Shown: positions 32,237 through 39,122, counted from the stretch's first letter. The stretch is 64,000 bases of DNA from Rubellicoccus peritrichatus (GCF_033100135.1 NZ_CP136920.1:4583001-4647000); one strand, 5' to 3'. Notes: a model not told the origin generated them from the sequence alone. Program-made: numbers and translations.

Positions 32237-32320
32237 CCTTTTACCATCATACCACTACCATTGCGGATGCTCGCCGCAAAAGACTTAGTAAGAAAATATG
32301 TTAGGTTGAAAGTCATTGGA

Positions 32321-32500
32321 TTATACAGGTTTGGCGGTTAAAATCATTAAGAGACCAATAAGCAGAGCGGCTAGAAATAGAACTGTTTCGGCAAACTGTC
32401 CTCTAAGCACATAAGCAAACATCCCAATCGATCCAGTGAGGACAAAGCCCACACCAAGGACGCTGATAACGAGGCCAAATATGCATCTTAGAATTTCCAT
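32321..32500 (-). CDS. Tiny two-TM membrane protein (59 aa)
   Basis: MEILRCIFGLVISVLGVGFV starts the first hydrophobic helix (about 4-30); LFLAALLIGLLMILTAKPV forms the second (41-57). The start overlaps the previous stop as TAATG, a strong sign of coupled translation. Role unknown; small early membrane proteins in prophages are often superinfection exclusion or toxin-type genes. Confidence 0.55.
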   Translation of the reverse strand: MEILRCIFGLVISVLGVGFVLTGSIGMFAYVLRGQFAETVLFLAALLIGLLMILTAKPV

Positions 32501-32817
32501 TACATCTTCTTGGCTAAACGATCATAAGCGCGCCTGACCTGGCTTGCGTTCCAATAGCCACCACGCTTACGAATGCAGGGGCGACCTGTGGCTCTTGATT
32601 GTTTTTCATCCCATCGCCTTAATGTGGTTGCGCTGCATCCTGGCTTACCGATGTAAAGTGCAACTTCTGCGTCGTTCCACATTGGGAGATCTCGCCAATT
32701 CTCACGAACAACTGGGCCACCTGGTTCTGGGTTCTCGCCCTTCAGCGATTCAAGACGCTCGACGCATTCCCGAAGGAGGCTTTCAATTTTTAGAATCTGT
32801 TCGGGCGCGGCATTCAT
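32500..32817 (-). CDS. Helix-turn-helix (excisionase/MerR-like) protein
   Basis: 105 residues. N-terminal coiled coil (QILKIESLLRECVERLESLK) then a winged-helix-like domain: WNDAEVALYIGKPGCSATTL RRWD as the HTH and GYWNASQVRRAYDRL as the wing/helix. This is the HTH_17/Xis pattern. As an early minus-strand gene it may be an excisionase or early regulator. Confidence 0.55.
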   Translation of the reverse strand: MNAAPEQILKIESLLRECVERLESLKGENPEPGGPVVRENWRDLPMWNDAEVALYIGKPGCSATTLRRWDEKQSRATGRPCIRKRGGYWNASQVRRAYDRLAKKM

Positions 32818-32818
32818 C

Positions 32819-33109
32819 TCAAGCAGCGGCTAAAGGGTTCATTGCTTCTGCATAAGCTTCAGCAGCAAGTGATTCGATAAAGAGGCCCTCTGAGAAGTTG
32901 CTACCATCAAAGGCACAATCGATAATTGCCTCCCAGGTTTCGTCATTGATCAGCTTATCAACCAGAGGGCGCAGTAGCTCCTCTTCACTGTCTTTGTAAT
33001 AGACGCGGACAAGGTCTCCTGTTTCGTGCAGGTAGCTCAACTTGATCTCCATCACAATTTCGTAATAGTCGTCATTGGTCTCGATGAAGGCTTCGACTAG
33101 TTCTGTCAT
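32819..33109 (-). CDS. Small acidic phage protein
   Basis: 96 residues, very acidic (MTELVEAFIETNDDYYEIVM, KDSEEELLRPLVDKLINDET). Acidic proteins of this size in early regions can mimic DNA and bind host factors; that is only a possibility here. It overlaps 33106-33354 by 4 bp. Confidence 0.45.
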   Translation of the reverse strand: MTELVEAFIETNDDYYEIVMEIKLSYLHETGDLVRVYYKDSEEELLRPLVDKLINDETWEAIIDCAFDGSNFSEGLFIESLAAEAYAEAMNPLAAA

Positions 33110-33354
33110 TGTTTGCCTCCTTGCAGTGCCTCATCGAGATTTTGAATTTCGCTTAAGCGGGTTTGTCTTTCAGCCCTCCAGACTTTATACATCTCACGGA
33201 CAATTTGGGGCACTATCCACCATTCAATTGTTGCTGTTATTGTAATAGGCTTGCCCGTTGGTGAGTCTGCGTAGATTTTAAGCTTCAAGCCCTCACCATA
33301 GACTCGATGGGCCTCAACATGGCAGACGTTCTCAATGTTTCTATTGTGCGTCAT
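33106..33354 (-). CDS. Small phage protein of unknown function
   Basis: 82 residues, His/Arg-containing with a beta stretch (GKPITITATIEWWIVPQIVR) and a helical C terminus. Coupled by overlaps to both neighbours (ATGA). No family recognised. Confidence 0.4.
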   Translation of the reverse strand: MTHNRNIENVCHVEAHRVYGEGLKLKIYADSPTGKPITITATIEWWIVPQIVREMYKVWRAERQTRLSEIQNLDEALQGGKQ

Positions 33355-33527
33355 GCCGCCCTCCTATCTTCTGTTTGATTGGCGATCTGACGGCGAAGTT
33401 GTAACACTTCGTTATAAGTGCGACGGCTGTAGTCCTCAGACTCCTTTAGCTGCTCACGAACTGTGAGGGCATAGCCTGTGACGCAAGCTAACAAAAAGAT
33501 TGGAACGGTTATGGCTAAAGCGATCAT
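33351..33527 (-). CDS. Tiny single-TM protein (58 aa)
   Basis: One TM helix MIALAITVPIFLLACVTGYA followed by a charged helix (REQLKESEDYSRRTYNEVLQ). Overlaps upstream and downstream genes by ATGA at both ends, so it is clearly part of the operon. Topology (N-terminal anchor plus coiled coil) suits a membrane-tethered partner protein. Confidence 0.5.
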   Translation of the reverse strand: MIALAITVPIFLLACVTGYALTVREQLKESEDYSRRTYNEVLQLRRQIANQTEDRRAA

Positions 33528-33919
33528 GCTGCAACTGCCTCCTCTTCTAAAAGATTCCCGTCTTCATCCGTGAAGAAGTAATCATCACGAGCATTGCGGC
33601 GATTGGTCTTCAGCCTGACGATTCTTGCAGCAGAACCATTTGAACGTGGCCTGATGACATCCGTTCCTAGCACTGAAGCCGGAAGAATTGCACCGAGGCC
33701 AAGGAGAATGAAGAGACAGACGGTTGATTCAGTGACTACCTTGACTGACTCCTTGCTTATTATGCGACCTTGATTGACTGCTTCAGCAGCGAGTGTCTTT
33801 AAGTAGGCCGAAATCGAAACATTGGATTCATAGGCGAGCTTGGACAGTTTGAAGTCCAGCGACTCAGATAAATTCAATGTCCGGTTCTTAGTTCCGGGGC
33901 CTAGTGCGTTGGTTGGCAT
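33524..33919 (-). CDS. RHH-like domain fused to a transmembrane segment
   Basis: 131 residues. Residues ~12-50 read as RHH: strand NRTLNLS, helix SLDFKLSKLAYESNVS, then ISAYLKTLAAEAVNQG. A hydrophobic segment (67-86, VCLFILLGLGAILPASVLG) follows, then a basic stretch and an acidic end (EDGNLLEEEAVAA). A DNA-binding fold tied to the membrane is unusual and could tether phage DNA or sense the envelope. The domain call is from pattern only. Confidence 0.45.
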   Translation of the reverse strand: MPTNALGPGTKNRTLNLSESLDFKLSKLAYESNVSISAYLKTLAAEAVNQGRIISKESVKVVTESTVCLFILLGLGAILPASVLGTDVIRPRSNGSAARIVRLKTNRRNARDDYFFTDEDGNLLEEEAVAA

Positions 33920-34167
33920 TATGACTCCCTCCCTTCTGCTTTAGCTTTTACCTGCTTCAGCTTCTCAACAAGGTCATCCAGCCTAGCAACATATTCATCC
34001 CATTTCTTAGAATGAACTCGGTAATCGCCTAGAGCATCTATAATGAAGGTTAACTCATAGGATGCATCTTTCCATTGGGATTCATATAAGTAGCCCAATG
34101 TCTTACCTTCGACTATCATGCTGGCTGCTAATTTGACCTTATTACTGGCCTCAATTTCTTCGCTCAT
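33919..34167 (-). CDS. Small helical phage protein
   Basis: 82 residues: MSEEIEASNKVKLAASMIVE, SQWKDASYELTFIIDALGDY, then a charged C-terminal coiled coil (RLDDLVEKLKQVKAKAEG). Abuts the RHH-TM gene. Function unknown. Confidence 0.45.
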   Translation of the reverse strand: MSEEIEASNKVKLAASMIVEGKTLGYLYESQWKDASYELTFIIDALGDYRVHSKKWDEYVARLDDLVEKLKQVKAKAEGRES

Positions 34168-34193
34168 GGTATGTGGTGGTTTGGGTTGGTGGT

Positions 34194-34358
34194 TTAGTTG
34201 GATTGCTTTTTCGGATTTGTGCCAAAAAGCAGAAATGTGACGTGTTCTTTAACCGTCCTGCCCTCGATCTTGGCTCGCTTCTCGAAACTCTTCAGTTCCT
34301 CGGGTCTCAGTAGCTTAGTAAGATTTAGTGTGACTGTTAGAGGTTTGGTGTTGCTCAT
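34194..34358 (-). CDS. RHH-like small protein, first early gene (54 aa)
   Basis: MSNTKPLTVTLNLTKLLRPE gives a strand (LTVTLNL) and first helix; FEKRAKIEGRTVKEHVTFLL gives the second helix, an RHH-type order. It is the first gene of the leftward early operon, divergent from the Xre repressor across the operator region, a position equivalent to a Cro-type antagonist. Confidence 0.5.
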   Translation of the reverse strand: MSNTKPLTVTLNLTKLLRPEELKSFEKRAKIEGRTVKEHVTFLLFGTNPKKQSN

Positions 34359-34458
34359 GTTCTAAAATCTTAGATTTCAAAACATAAAAGTTTGAATTCA
34401 AAACTATTGCAACAAAAAAAGTTGTAATTTCTAAACTTTTTCATTTCCTCTTAAGAAT
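34359..34458. promoter_or_regulatory. Divergent early/repressor control region with palindromes
   Basis: 100 bp of AT-rich DNA between the leftward early operon and the rightward repressor. It contains AAATCT-T-AGATTT (34365-34377, perfect), TTTGAATTCAAA (34391-34402, perfect) and CAAC-N7-GTTG (34410-34424). These are the likely operators of the lysis/lysogeny switch, bound by the Xre repressor and perhaps the RHH protein. Confidence 0.6.
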
Positions 34459-35040
34459 ATGGCATCCGATATTACACCTGAATCGCTTAAAGAATGGCGA
34501 AAAGAACAGAAGATGACCCAAACTGAAATGGGCTCTCTGATGGGCTGGGAAAAACTTGTCGTAACAAATATAGAGACCGGGAGACGAAAAATCAGTGACG
34601 CCGAACAAAGGCTGTTAAAATTGCTTATCCATGGCGAGTTACCCTTTAATGCACCTGTTTCAGATGACGTACTTGAATTCGATCAAGATGAGTGGGGATT
34701 AATCCATCGCATGGCACAAAGAGAGGGCTACAGTGATGCGAAGGATTGGATTGTAAGTAAAATTAGGGCTTACCTTTCGATGCTGCCTAAGCAGAGTGAG
34801 GATATACCAGCCATTGAAGACCTCAAACCCGACCCAATCCCAGCAATTCCAGGAGCCGCAAGTAAGCCGACTTACACGCTCGAAGAAGCGAGACGACTAG
34901 CTGAGGCCGAGGCTGCTTCTCGGGATGACATTTCGGAGGAGCTTTACGATCAACAACAACTTGAGAATGATCGTCTTTATGAGGAAGCTCGCAAAAAGAA
35001 GAAGGGTAAGCAGAAAAGTCAGAAACGGTTTTCAGCTTAG
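34459..35040 (+). CDS. Xre-family phage repressor
   Basis: 193 residues. HTH at about 7-60: LKEWRKEQKMTQTEMGSLMG then EKLVVTNIETGRRKISDAEQ, with the typical 'TQ.emg...g....v.niE.Grr'. A second helical segment lies at about 78-112. The C-terminal third is a charged tail (EARRLAEAEAASRDDISEEL, KKKKGKQKSQKRFSA) and not a LexA-type peptidase domain, so RecA-triggered self-cleavage is not expected. It faces the early operon across a palindromic control region: the best candidate for the lysogenic repressor. Its last 218 bp overlap the response-regulator gene on the other strand. Confidence 0.75.
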   Translation: MASDITPESLKEWRKEQKMTQTEMGSLMGWEKLVVTNIETGRRKISDAEQRLLKLLIHGELPFNAPVSDDVLEFDQDEWGLIHRMAQREGYSDAKDWIVSKIRAYLSMLPKQSEDIPAIEDLKPDPIPAIPGAASKPTYTLEEARRLAEAEAASRDDISEELYDQQQLENDRLYEEARKKKKGKQKSQKRFSA

Positions 35041-35440
35041 TATCCCAGCGCTTGATTAACACCATCAACTCAATCAGGCGAACCGGGTATTTTCCTGTCA
35101 GCTCGGCTTTGTCCAGGAATTCGATTGCTCCCAATGCAAGCGCCCGCCGCCGCTTGGTGTCGGTTGGCTTTGCTGACATGGCAATGATAGCTGGGTAGCG
35201 CCTCTGCACCCTCCAGAGATCCTTAATGTCACGCATGAGGGAAAGGCCATCAGTGCCATGCCCTATCATCACATCGACAAAGACAGCATCAACCGCTTCG
35301 TTCTTAATTGCTTCTAGTTTGAATTCGAGCGGACTGGTGAACGTTGTGACCTTATAATGACTTGTTCGTTCTATCTGCTCCTTGATTATTATGTTGTTGT
35401 ACTCTTGGTCGTCTAAGACCAGAATTTCTCTTTTCTGCAT
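34823..35440 (-). CDS. Phage-encoded REC-domain response regulator
   Basis: 205 residues from the ATG at 35440 (a TTG at 35467 is an alternative). REC domain ~4-125 with all key residues: acidic pair D10-D11 in ILVLDDQE, phosphoacceptor D56 in AVFVDVMIG, S89 in IIAMSAK and K111 in FLDK. After REC there is no recognisable output domain; the basic C terminus (residues ~134-205) is encoded opposite the 3' end of the repressor gene (218 bp overlap). No histidine kinase lies in the phage, so phosphorylation would come from the host. Located in the immunity region, it may link host signalling to induction. Confidence 0.72.
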   Translation of the reverse strand: MQKREILVLDDQEYNNIIIKEQIERTSHYKVTTFTSPLEFKLEAIKNEAVDAVFVDVMIGHGTDGLSLMRDIKDLWRVQRRYPAIIAMSAKPTDTKRRRALALGAIEFLDKAELTGKYPVRLIELMVLIKRWDTKLKTVSDFSAYPSSFCELPHKDDHSQVVVDRKAPPKCHPEKQPRPQLVVSLLRACKSAYLRLLELLGLGRV

Positions 35441-35494
35441 TGTATTAAGCTCGCAGGAAAGAGGCAAGCTCGCCAGAAAATTTTAAGCATGCAC

Positions 35495-35524
35495 GAACGT
35501 TTTTGCACAGCTGCAAATTCGTTC
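35495..35524. promoter_or_regulatory. Large imperfect palindrome upstream of the response regulator
   Basis: GAACG-TT-TTTGCA-CAGC-TGCAAA-TT-CGTTC: 13-nt arms with two mismatches, between the minus-strand RHH stop (35566) and the response-regulator start (35440). Likely an operator for the neighbouring RHH or REC protein, or a weak terminator of the RHH gene. Confidence 0.45.
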
Positions 35525-35565
35525 AAGGCCACGGAACAAAGGGTTAAAACGCTTGTCCGCGCGAG

Positions 35566-35739
35566 CTACTTTTTATCCAGCTCCTTGAAATATGCATCAA
35601 GGTGGACCGTAAGCCAATTTGACCGTGAGCGAGATTCTTCTGCCGCTGCTTTGTCCATGCGCTTAACTAGCTTCTGAGGCAGAGACACGGAGACTTGAGC
35701 GTTTTTGGGGTTTCGCTTTGGTACGTGCTTCTTGGCCAT
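35566..35739 (-). CDS. Ribbon-helix-helix protein (basic)
   Basis: 57 residues from the ATG at 35739. MAKKHVPKRNPKNAQVSVSL has a basic lead and a strand (AQVSVSLP); KLVKRMDKAAAEESRSRSNW and LTVHLDAYFKEL give the two helices with the 'SRSNW' turn typical of RHH repressors. An in-frame extension upstream would read into the divergent promoter and is unlikely. It diverges from the RHH at 35827, an Arc/Mnt-like pairing. The start base is the first base shared with position 1 of the window. Confidence 0.68.
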   Translation of the reverse strand: MAKKHVPKRNPKNAQVSVSLPQKLVKRMDKAAAEESRSRSNWLTVHLDAYFKELDKK

Positions 35740-35826
35740 TTCCGCGATGTCACTAGCTAAAACACTGACATTCAAGACAAAAGAGCCTTGCCATACTGCA
35801 TGATGTGTCCTACACACTAAGACAAT

Positions 35827-35997
35827 ATGGGCGATGAGAGACAGCGGACATGTATTGTCCTACCTGAAAATCTGATCAAGCGAATAGACAAATTTGTAGC
35901 ACAGAAAAACCTTAGCAACAGGAGCGAAGCATTAGAAAAAGCTCTTGAGGAAATACTACCTGAAGAAGATGAAACGAAGCTTAACGAAGCTGAATAG
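35827..35997 (+). CDS. Ribbon-helix-helix DNA-binding protein (right copy)
   Basis: 56 residues, identical to the protein at 89-259: strand TCIVLPEN and helix pair around KNLSNRSEALEKAL. In this copy the divergent basic RHH gene (35566-35739) is complete, so the full control region is visible, with TGTGT-CCT-ACACA at 35804-35816 between the starts. Confidence 0.7.
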   Translation: MGDERQRTCIVLPENLIKRIDKFVAQKNLSNRSEALEKALEEILPEEDETKLNEAE

Positions 35998-36078
35998 TGT
36001 CCGATACTATTAATGAACCCCCTAAAATATTAGGGCAAGAAATCAACCTAACTCCCCTCCCTGTCTCAATTCCAGTAA

Positions 36079-36465
36079 GTGCCGATGAGACAGCTTGACG
36101 ACATAAACGCACACCTTGAGAGCCTGATAGACAAGTATGGTGGCACTCAAACAGCACTCCTGACCAAGCTGAAGTTAGAGGGCAAGGACTATCTGCTGTC
36201 ACGCTTTCGCCGAGATGGGAGCATGGATGAAGTCTTTGTTGCCGCTGCTGTCAATTACTTGACCGAAGACGAAGCCCTACCCTTTGCCACCTACTACATC
36301 AATGCAATTTTGAAGCCCCCCTACGCGCTAGACGTTGTCAGATACGATAAGCAGAGGCGAAAGACTGCACACGACCTGGATACTTTACCCAAGAAAGAAG
36401 AGAACATGTTTCTGAGGGGGCTTTCGGCTATCATACACATTATCAACCGCCCTGACAAAAAGTAG
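36079..36465 (+). CDS. Phage protein of unknown function (right copy)
   Basis: 128 residues, identical to 341-727 (GTG at 36079 or ATG at 36085). It follows the plus-strand RHH gene. Charged, helical and cytoplasmic; no family recognised. Confidence 0.5.
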   Translation: MPMRQLDDINAHLESLIDKYGGTQTALLTKLKLEGKDYLLSRFRRDGSMDEVFVAAAVNYLTEDEALPFATYYINAILKPPYALDVVRYDKQRRKTAHDLDTLPKKEENMFLRGLSAIIHIINRPDKK

Positions 36466-36548
36466 ACTCCCTAAAATGAAATGATCGAGCTGATTAAAGT
36501 TTTGATATACATAATTCTAGGGCCTGATGACCCTAAGAACCCAGGTAA

Positions 36549-36956
36549 TCATAGCTCCTCGTCTCGCGTATTGGCAGCTATATCTGGATCATAACCCAGG
36601 ATCGATTTAGCGACATGGTGAGCGTCCCAATGTTTAGGCGGGATCATGTCTCGCTCCTGCCGGAACTCCACATTGCGCCAGTGCTCCAAAACGCCTACCT
36701 GCTTGCTGATGACCTGCTGTAAGTCCTCAACCTTGTCTGACAGAGCAAGGCCGCTCAACATTGGCCAGTCGGGAGCGTGCATTTCAAACCCCGCCTCTTT
36801 CGCGGTATCCACATGGGCTTGAAGCTCCTGAAAAAGCATACTGATGGCTTGGCGCAATTTCTCCGGGTCATCACAGTTTTGGGCAATGTGCCTCCAGTAA
36901 AATGCTCCCTGTTTTGCGCTGCTCATATAGTAAGATGGCTGTCTTTCTGCTGGCAT
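36549..36956 (-). CDS. Phage protein of unknown function (right copy)
   Basis: 135 residues, identical to 811-1218, 59 bp downstream of the integrase on the same strand. No motif recognised. Confidence 0.45.
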   Translation of the reverse strand: MPAERQPSYYMSSAKQGAFYWRHIAQNCDDPEKLRQAISMLFQELQAHVDTAKEAGFEMHAPDWPMLSGLALSDKVEDLQQVISKQVGVLEHWRNVEFRQERDMIPPKHWDAHHVAKSILGYDPDIAANTRDEEL

Positions 36957-37014
36957 TTCACAAGACTAAAAGAGCCTGCGAAAGTGTCTAGGGGAAAGTG
37001 ATAAAATCTGACCT

Positions 37015-38088
37015 TCACGGCCTCAACTCAGCAAGGTTTGACGCCATCGCCTTTGTAATACCCATGCCCTGATAGTTTTGATACAACATATCTTGGTTTC
37101 GATGACCCAAATTTTTGGCGGTTGCTGCAGGATCAGCGAAGTAAGCAACGTGATAGGTGCAATGGGTGTGACGAATAGCGTCATGGGGCCAATCTCGAAT
37201 AGTTTTACCCCTGTTGGCATATCCCGCTAGTTGCTTCCATCGCTTGGTGACGCTTGATGGCATTATTTTACAAACTGGACCCTTTCTCATTTCTTTGGGA
37301 ATCGACTCTAGCCATTCCCAAATGACATCGAAATGCTTGCTGTCTCCGTCGAGTATGCGCCCGCTCTCCCCCTTGCTGGTGACATTTGTTAAAGTAATGA
37401 TCCTGTCAGAAAGATTGATGTCACGTTCCCATGTCATGGCGGGCTTGCTGCCACCGGGCGCGATCTCATGCGGCCTCAACCCTGCGAAGATTCCAAGAGC
37501 AGCCGATGCCCTAAGATTCATTTTGGCACCCCTGAGGATGAAAACTATGTCGTCAAACTCAAGAATCCGAGGCTTCCCGGATTCATCCTTAGCTCTGTAA
37601 TCCTTGCGGGCCGTTGCGTTCGGCATCCTCAGCTTCAGCTTTTGGGCTGGGTTGATCGGAATCAAGGGAGGCTCCAAACTACAAGCATATCCAAACAAAG
37701 CCCTAATGGCCCGATGGTGACAGTTGATGCTTCCAACTGACAGCTTCAGTCCCTCCAAGTAGCCTACAACGTCATTGCGGGTTAGTTCGCCTATCCGCTT
37801 ATTGCCGTGTTGATCCAGGAATCCCGGAATAGTGTCTTGGTAGAATTCCAAGGTTTCCATGGACATGGGCTTAGGCTGTCCCGATCTCACGCGATTCAGG
37901 CACTCCAGGAGCCATTTATCGCATACTTCAGACACAGTAGGACCTGACCCAGTAACAGAACTATGCCCAATATGAGACTTGCCTATTCGAACAAGCTCAA
38001 GGAAGTTAAAACCCGTTCCTTCAGCTTCAGCGACCGCCAAGCGCGTAAGCTGCTTTTGTTCAGGACTTAATGCGAAATTACTTCTCAT
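37015..38088 (-). CDS. int: Tyrosine-family integrase (right copy)
   Basis: 357 residues, identical to 1277-2350. Catalytic set Arg205, Arg306, His329 and Tyr339. This copy is 141 bp from the intact tRNA-Arg target, the normal arrangement in an integrated prophage. Confidence 0.93.
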   Translation of the reverse strand: MRSNFALSPEQKQLTRLAVAEAEGTGFNFLELVRIGKSHIGHSSVTGSGPTVSEVCDKWLLECLNRVRSGQPKPMSMETLEFYQDTIPGFLDQHGNKRIGELTRNDVVGYLEGLKLSVGSINCHHRAIRALFGYACSLEPPLIPINPAQKLKLRMPNATARKDYRAKDESGKPRILEFDDIVFILRGAKMNLRASAALGIFAGLRPHEIAPGGSKPAMTWERDINLSDRIITLTNVTSKGESGRILDGDSKHFDVIWEWLESIPKEMRKGPVCKIMPSSVTKRWKQLAGYANRGKTIRDWPHDAIRHTHCTYHVAYFADPAATAKNLGHRNQDMLYQNYQGMGITKAMASNLAELRP

Positions 38089-38228
38089 GGACCTCCTGAT
38101 TTTTCATAGGGAGGATTCTCTCGAAAATGCCCCAAAATGTCAATATTTTGCCTATATTTTGGAGAATTTAGACCGCAAAAAAGGTCGTTTTTCAGCCAAA
38201 GATATTCTGTAAGTCGTTGAATATCAAA

Positions 38229-38305
38229 TGGCACGCCGCCAGGGAGTCGAACCCCGAACCTCCTGATCCGTAGTCAGGTGCTCTATCCAATTGAGCTAGC
38301 GGCGC
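38229..38305 (-). tRNA. tRNA-Arg(ACG), prophage target
   Basis: 77-nt cloverleaf with encoded CCA: acceptor GCGCCGC/GCGGCGT (one G-U), D arm GCTC/GAGC, anticodon stem CCTGA/TCAGG with loop CTACGGA (anticodon ACG), T arm CGGGG-TTCGACT-CCCTG, discriminator G. The phage supplies the 3' half from 38229 to 38278, so integration restores an intact gene. ACG (read as ICG) serves CGU/CGC/CGA codons. Confidence 0.96.
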
Positions 38306-38437
38306 TCATGGAAATGGAAAGCCGGGAACAATGTGGTGTTCTCAAATAGAGATCAAGCACAAGTTTTCACTTTTTTCACATTTAATTTTTAGAGAGCTGC
38401 TTGCCATTGGTAACTAAATAGAAAGAGAATAAAATTC

Positions 38438-39109
38438 ATGGAGCCTGTTACCCCCAGTACTGCACTTAAAAAGGTCTTTCACGGAAACAATCAATTTGTC
38501 CAAAAACAGGACCATGAAAAATTCGAGGCTTACGAAAATGAACAACACCCATCTATCACATTACTGACATGCTGTGACTCACGTGTTCAAGGCAGTGTTT
38601 TCGGTCTTGATCCGATTGATCAATTTTTCTCGATTCGCAACATCGGAAATCAACTGACTGCTGCCACCGGCTCAATTGACTATGGAGTACGCAATCTTCA
38701 AACACCTCTCCTGCTTATCCTTGGTCATACAAGATGTGGTGCGGTCAAAGCAGCAATGGGAGACTATAGAAATGAATCGATGCAGATCATTCAGGAGTTA
38801 AATGGCCTTCATATCTCCCTGATGGATGTCGACTCAGCCAGCGATAAAGAAGCAGCGTGGCTACATGCAGTGGAAAAGAACGTCGATTATCAAGTCGAAC
38901 TTGCACAACGCCGCTACGCTGAGGAAGTAAACAGCGGTAGGCTGGTAATCGCAGGCTGTGTTTATGACTTTGTAAATCTCTACGGCAAAAATCGCGGACG
39001 GGTCATATTACGAAACCTGAATGGAGAGACAAATCCTCAGAAAATTCGTGATTCTGAAGTATTACAAAGTCTGGATCAGGAGATCCTTAAACAGATTATA
39101 ATAATGTAA
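38438..39109 (+). CDS. Beta-class carbonic anhydrase
   Basis: 223 residues. Zinc and active-site residues are all present: Cys in LLTCCDSRV (about 45-46) with the Asp47-Arg49 dyad, and His97 and Cys100 in ILGHTRCGAV. It interconverts CO2 and bicarbonate in the cytoplasm. It has no signal peptide. It is the first chromosomal gene after the prophage target tRNA, with its own ~130-bp upstream region. Convergent with the fusion gene at 39123. Confidence 0.93.
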   Translation: MEPVTPSTALKKVFHGNNQFVQKQDHEKFEAYENEQHPSITLLTCCDSRVQGSVFGLDPIDQFFSIRNIGNQLTAATGSIDYGVRNLQTPLLLILGHTRCGAVKAAMGDYRNESMQIIQELNGLHISLMDVDSASDKEAAWLHAVEKNVDYQVELAQRRYAEEVNSGRLVIAGCVYDFVNLYGKNRGRVILRNLNGETNPQKIRDSEVLQSLDQEILKQIIIM

Positions 39110-39122
39110 TACAAAGATGAAC

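Larger units (their letters stand above)
2491..38278. mobile_element. Complete siphovirus-type prophage integrated in tRNA-Arg
   Basis: The element is bounded by two copies of the 3' half of a tRNA-Arg gene (2491-2540 and 38229-38278); the unit between corresponding att points is 35,738 bp. It carries a tyrosine integrase beside the tRNA, an Xre-type repressor, replication genes, lambda-like terminase subunits, portal, protease-capsid fusion, tail tube, tape measure and fibre genes, so all modules of a temperate tailed phage are present. A tape-measure gene with no contractile sheath gene suggests a siphovirus. Almost everything is transcribed leftward on the minus strand. Three adjacent early genes are frameshifted and no endolysin is recognised. 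The left junction is phage-phage rather than phage-chromosome (see the repeat entries). Confidence 0.95.
35739..38278. repeat. Direct repeat, right copy (integrase end of the prophage)
   Basis: Second copy of bases 1-2540, here joined to the intact tRNA-Arg and chromosome (attR-type junction). It contains the same RHH gene, unknown genes and integrase with identical translations. Confidence 0.95.

Noticed and set aside
31960-32316. 118-residue open frame on the minus strand across the gene-poor region
   Set aside because: Its composition (Cys/Arg/Ser/Thr-rich, no hydrophobic core) and the strong palindromes inside it suggest a chance frame over structured DNA. I describe the region as non-coding instead, though translation cannot be excluded.
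34459-35040. LexA/CI-type self-cleaving repressor
   Set aside because: No Ala-Gly cleavage site with Ser-Lys peptidase domain is visible; the C-terminal part is low-complexity charged sequence.
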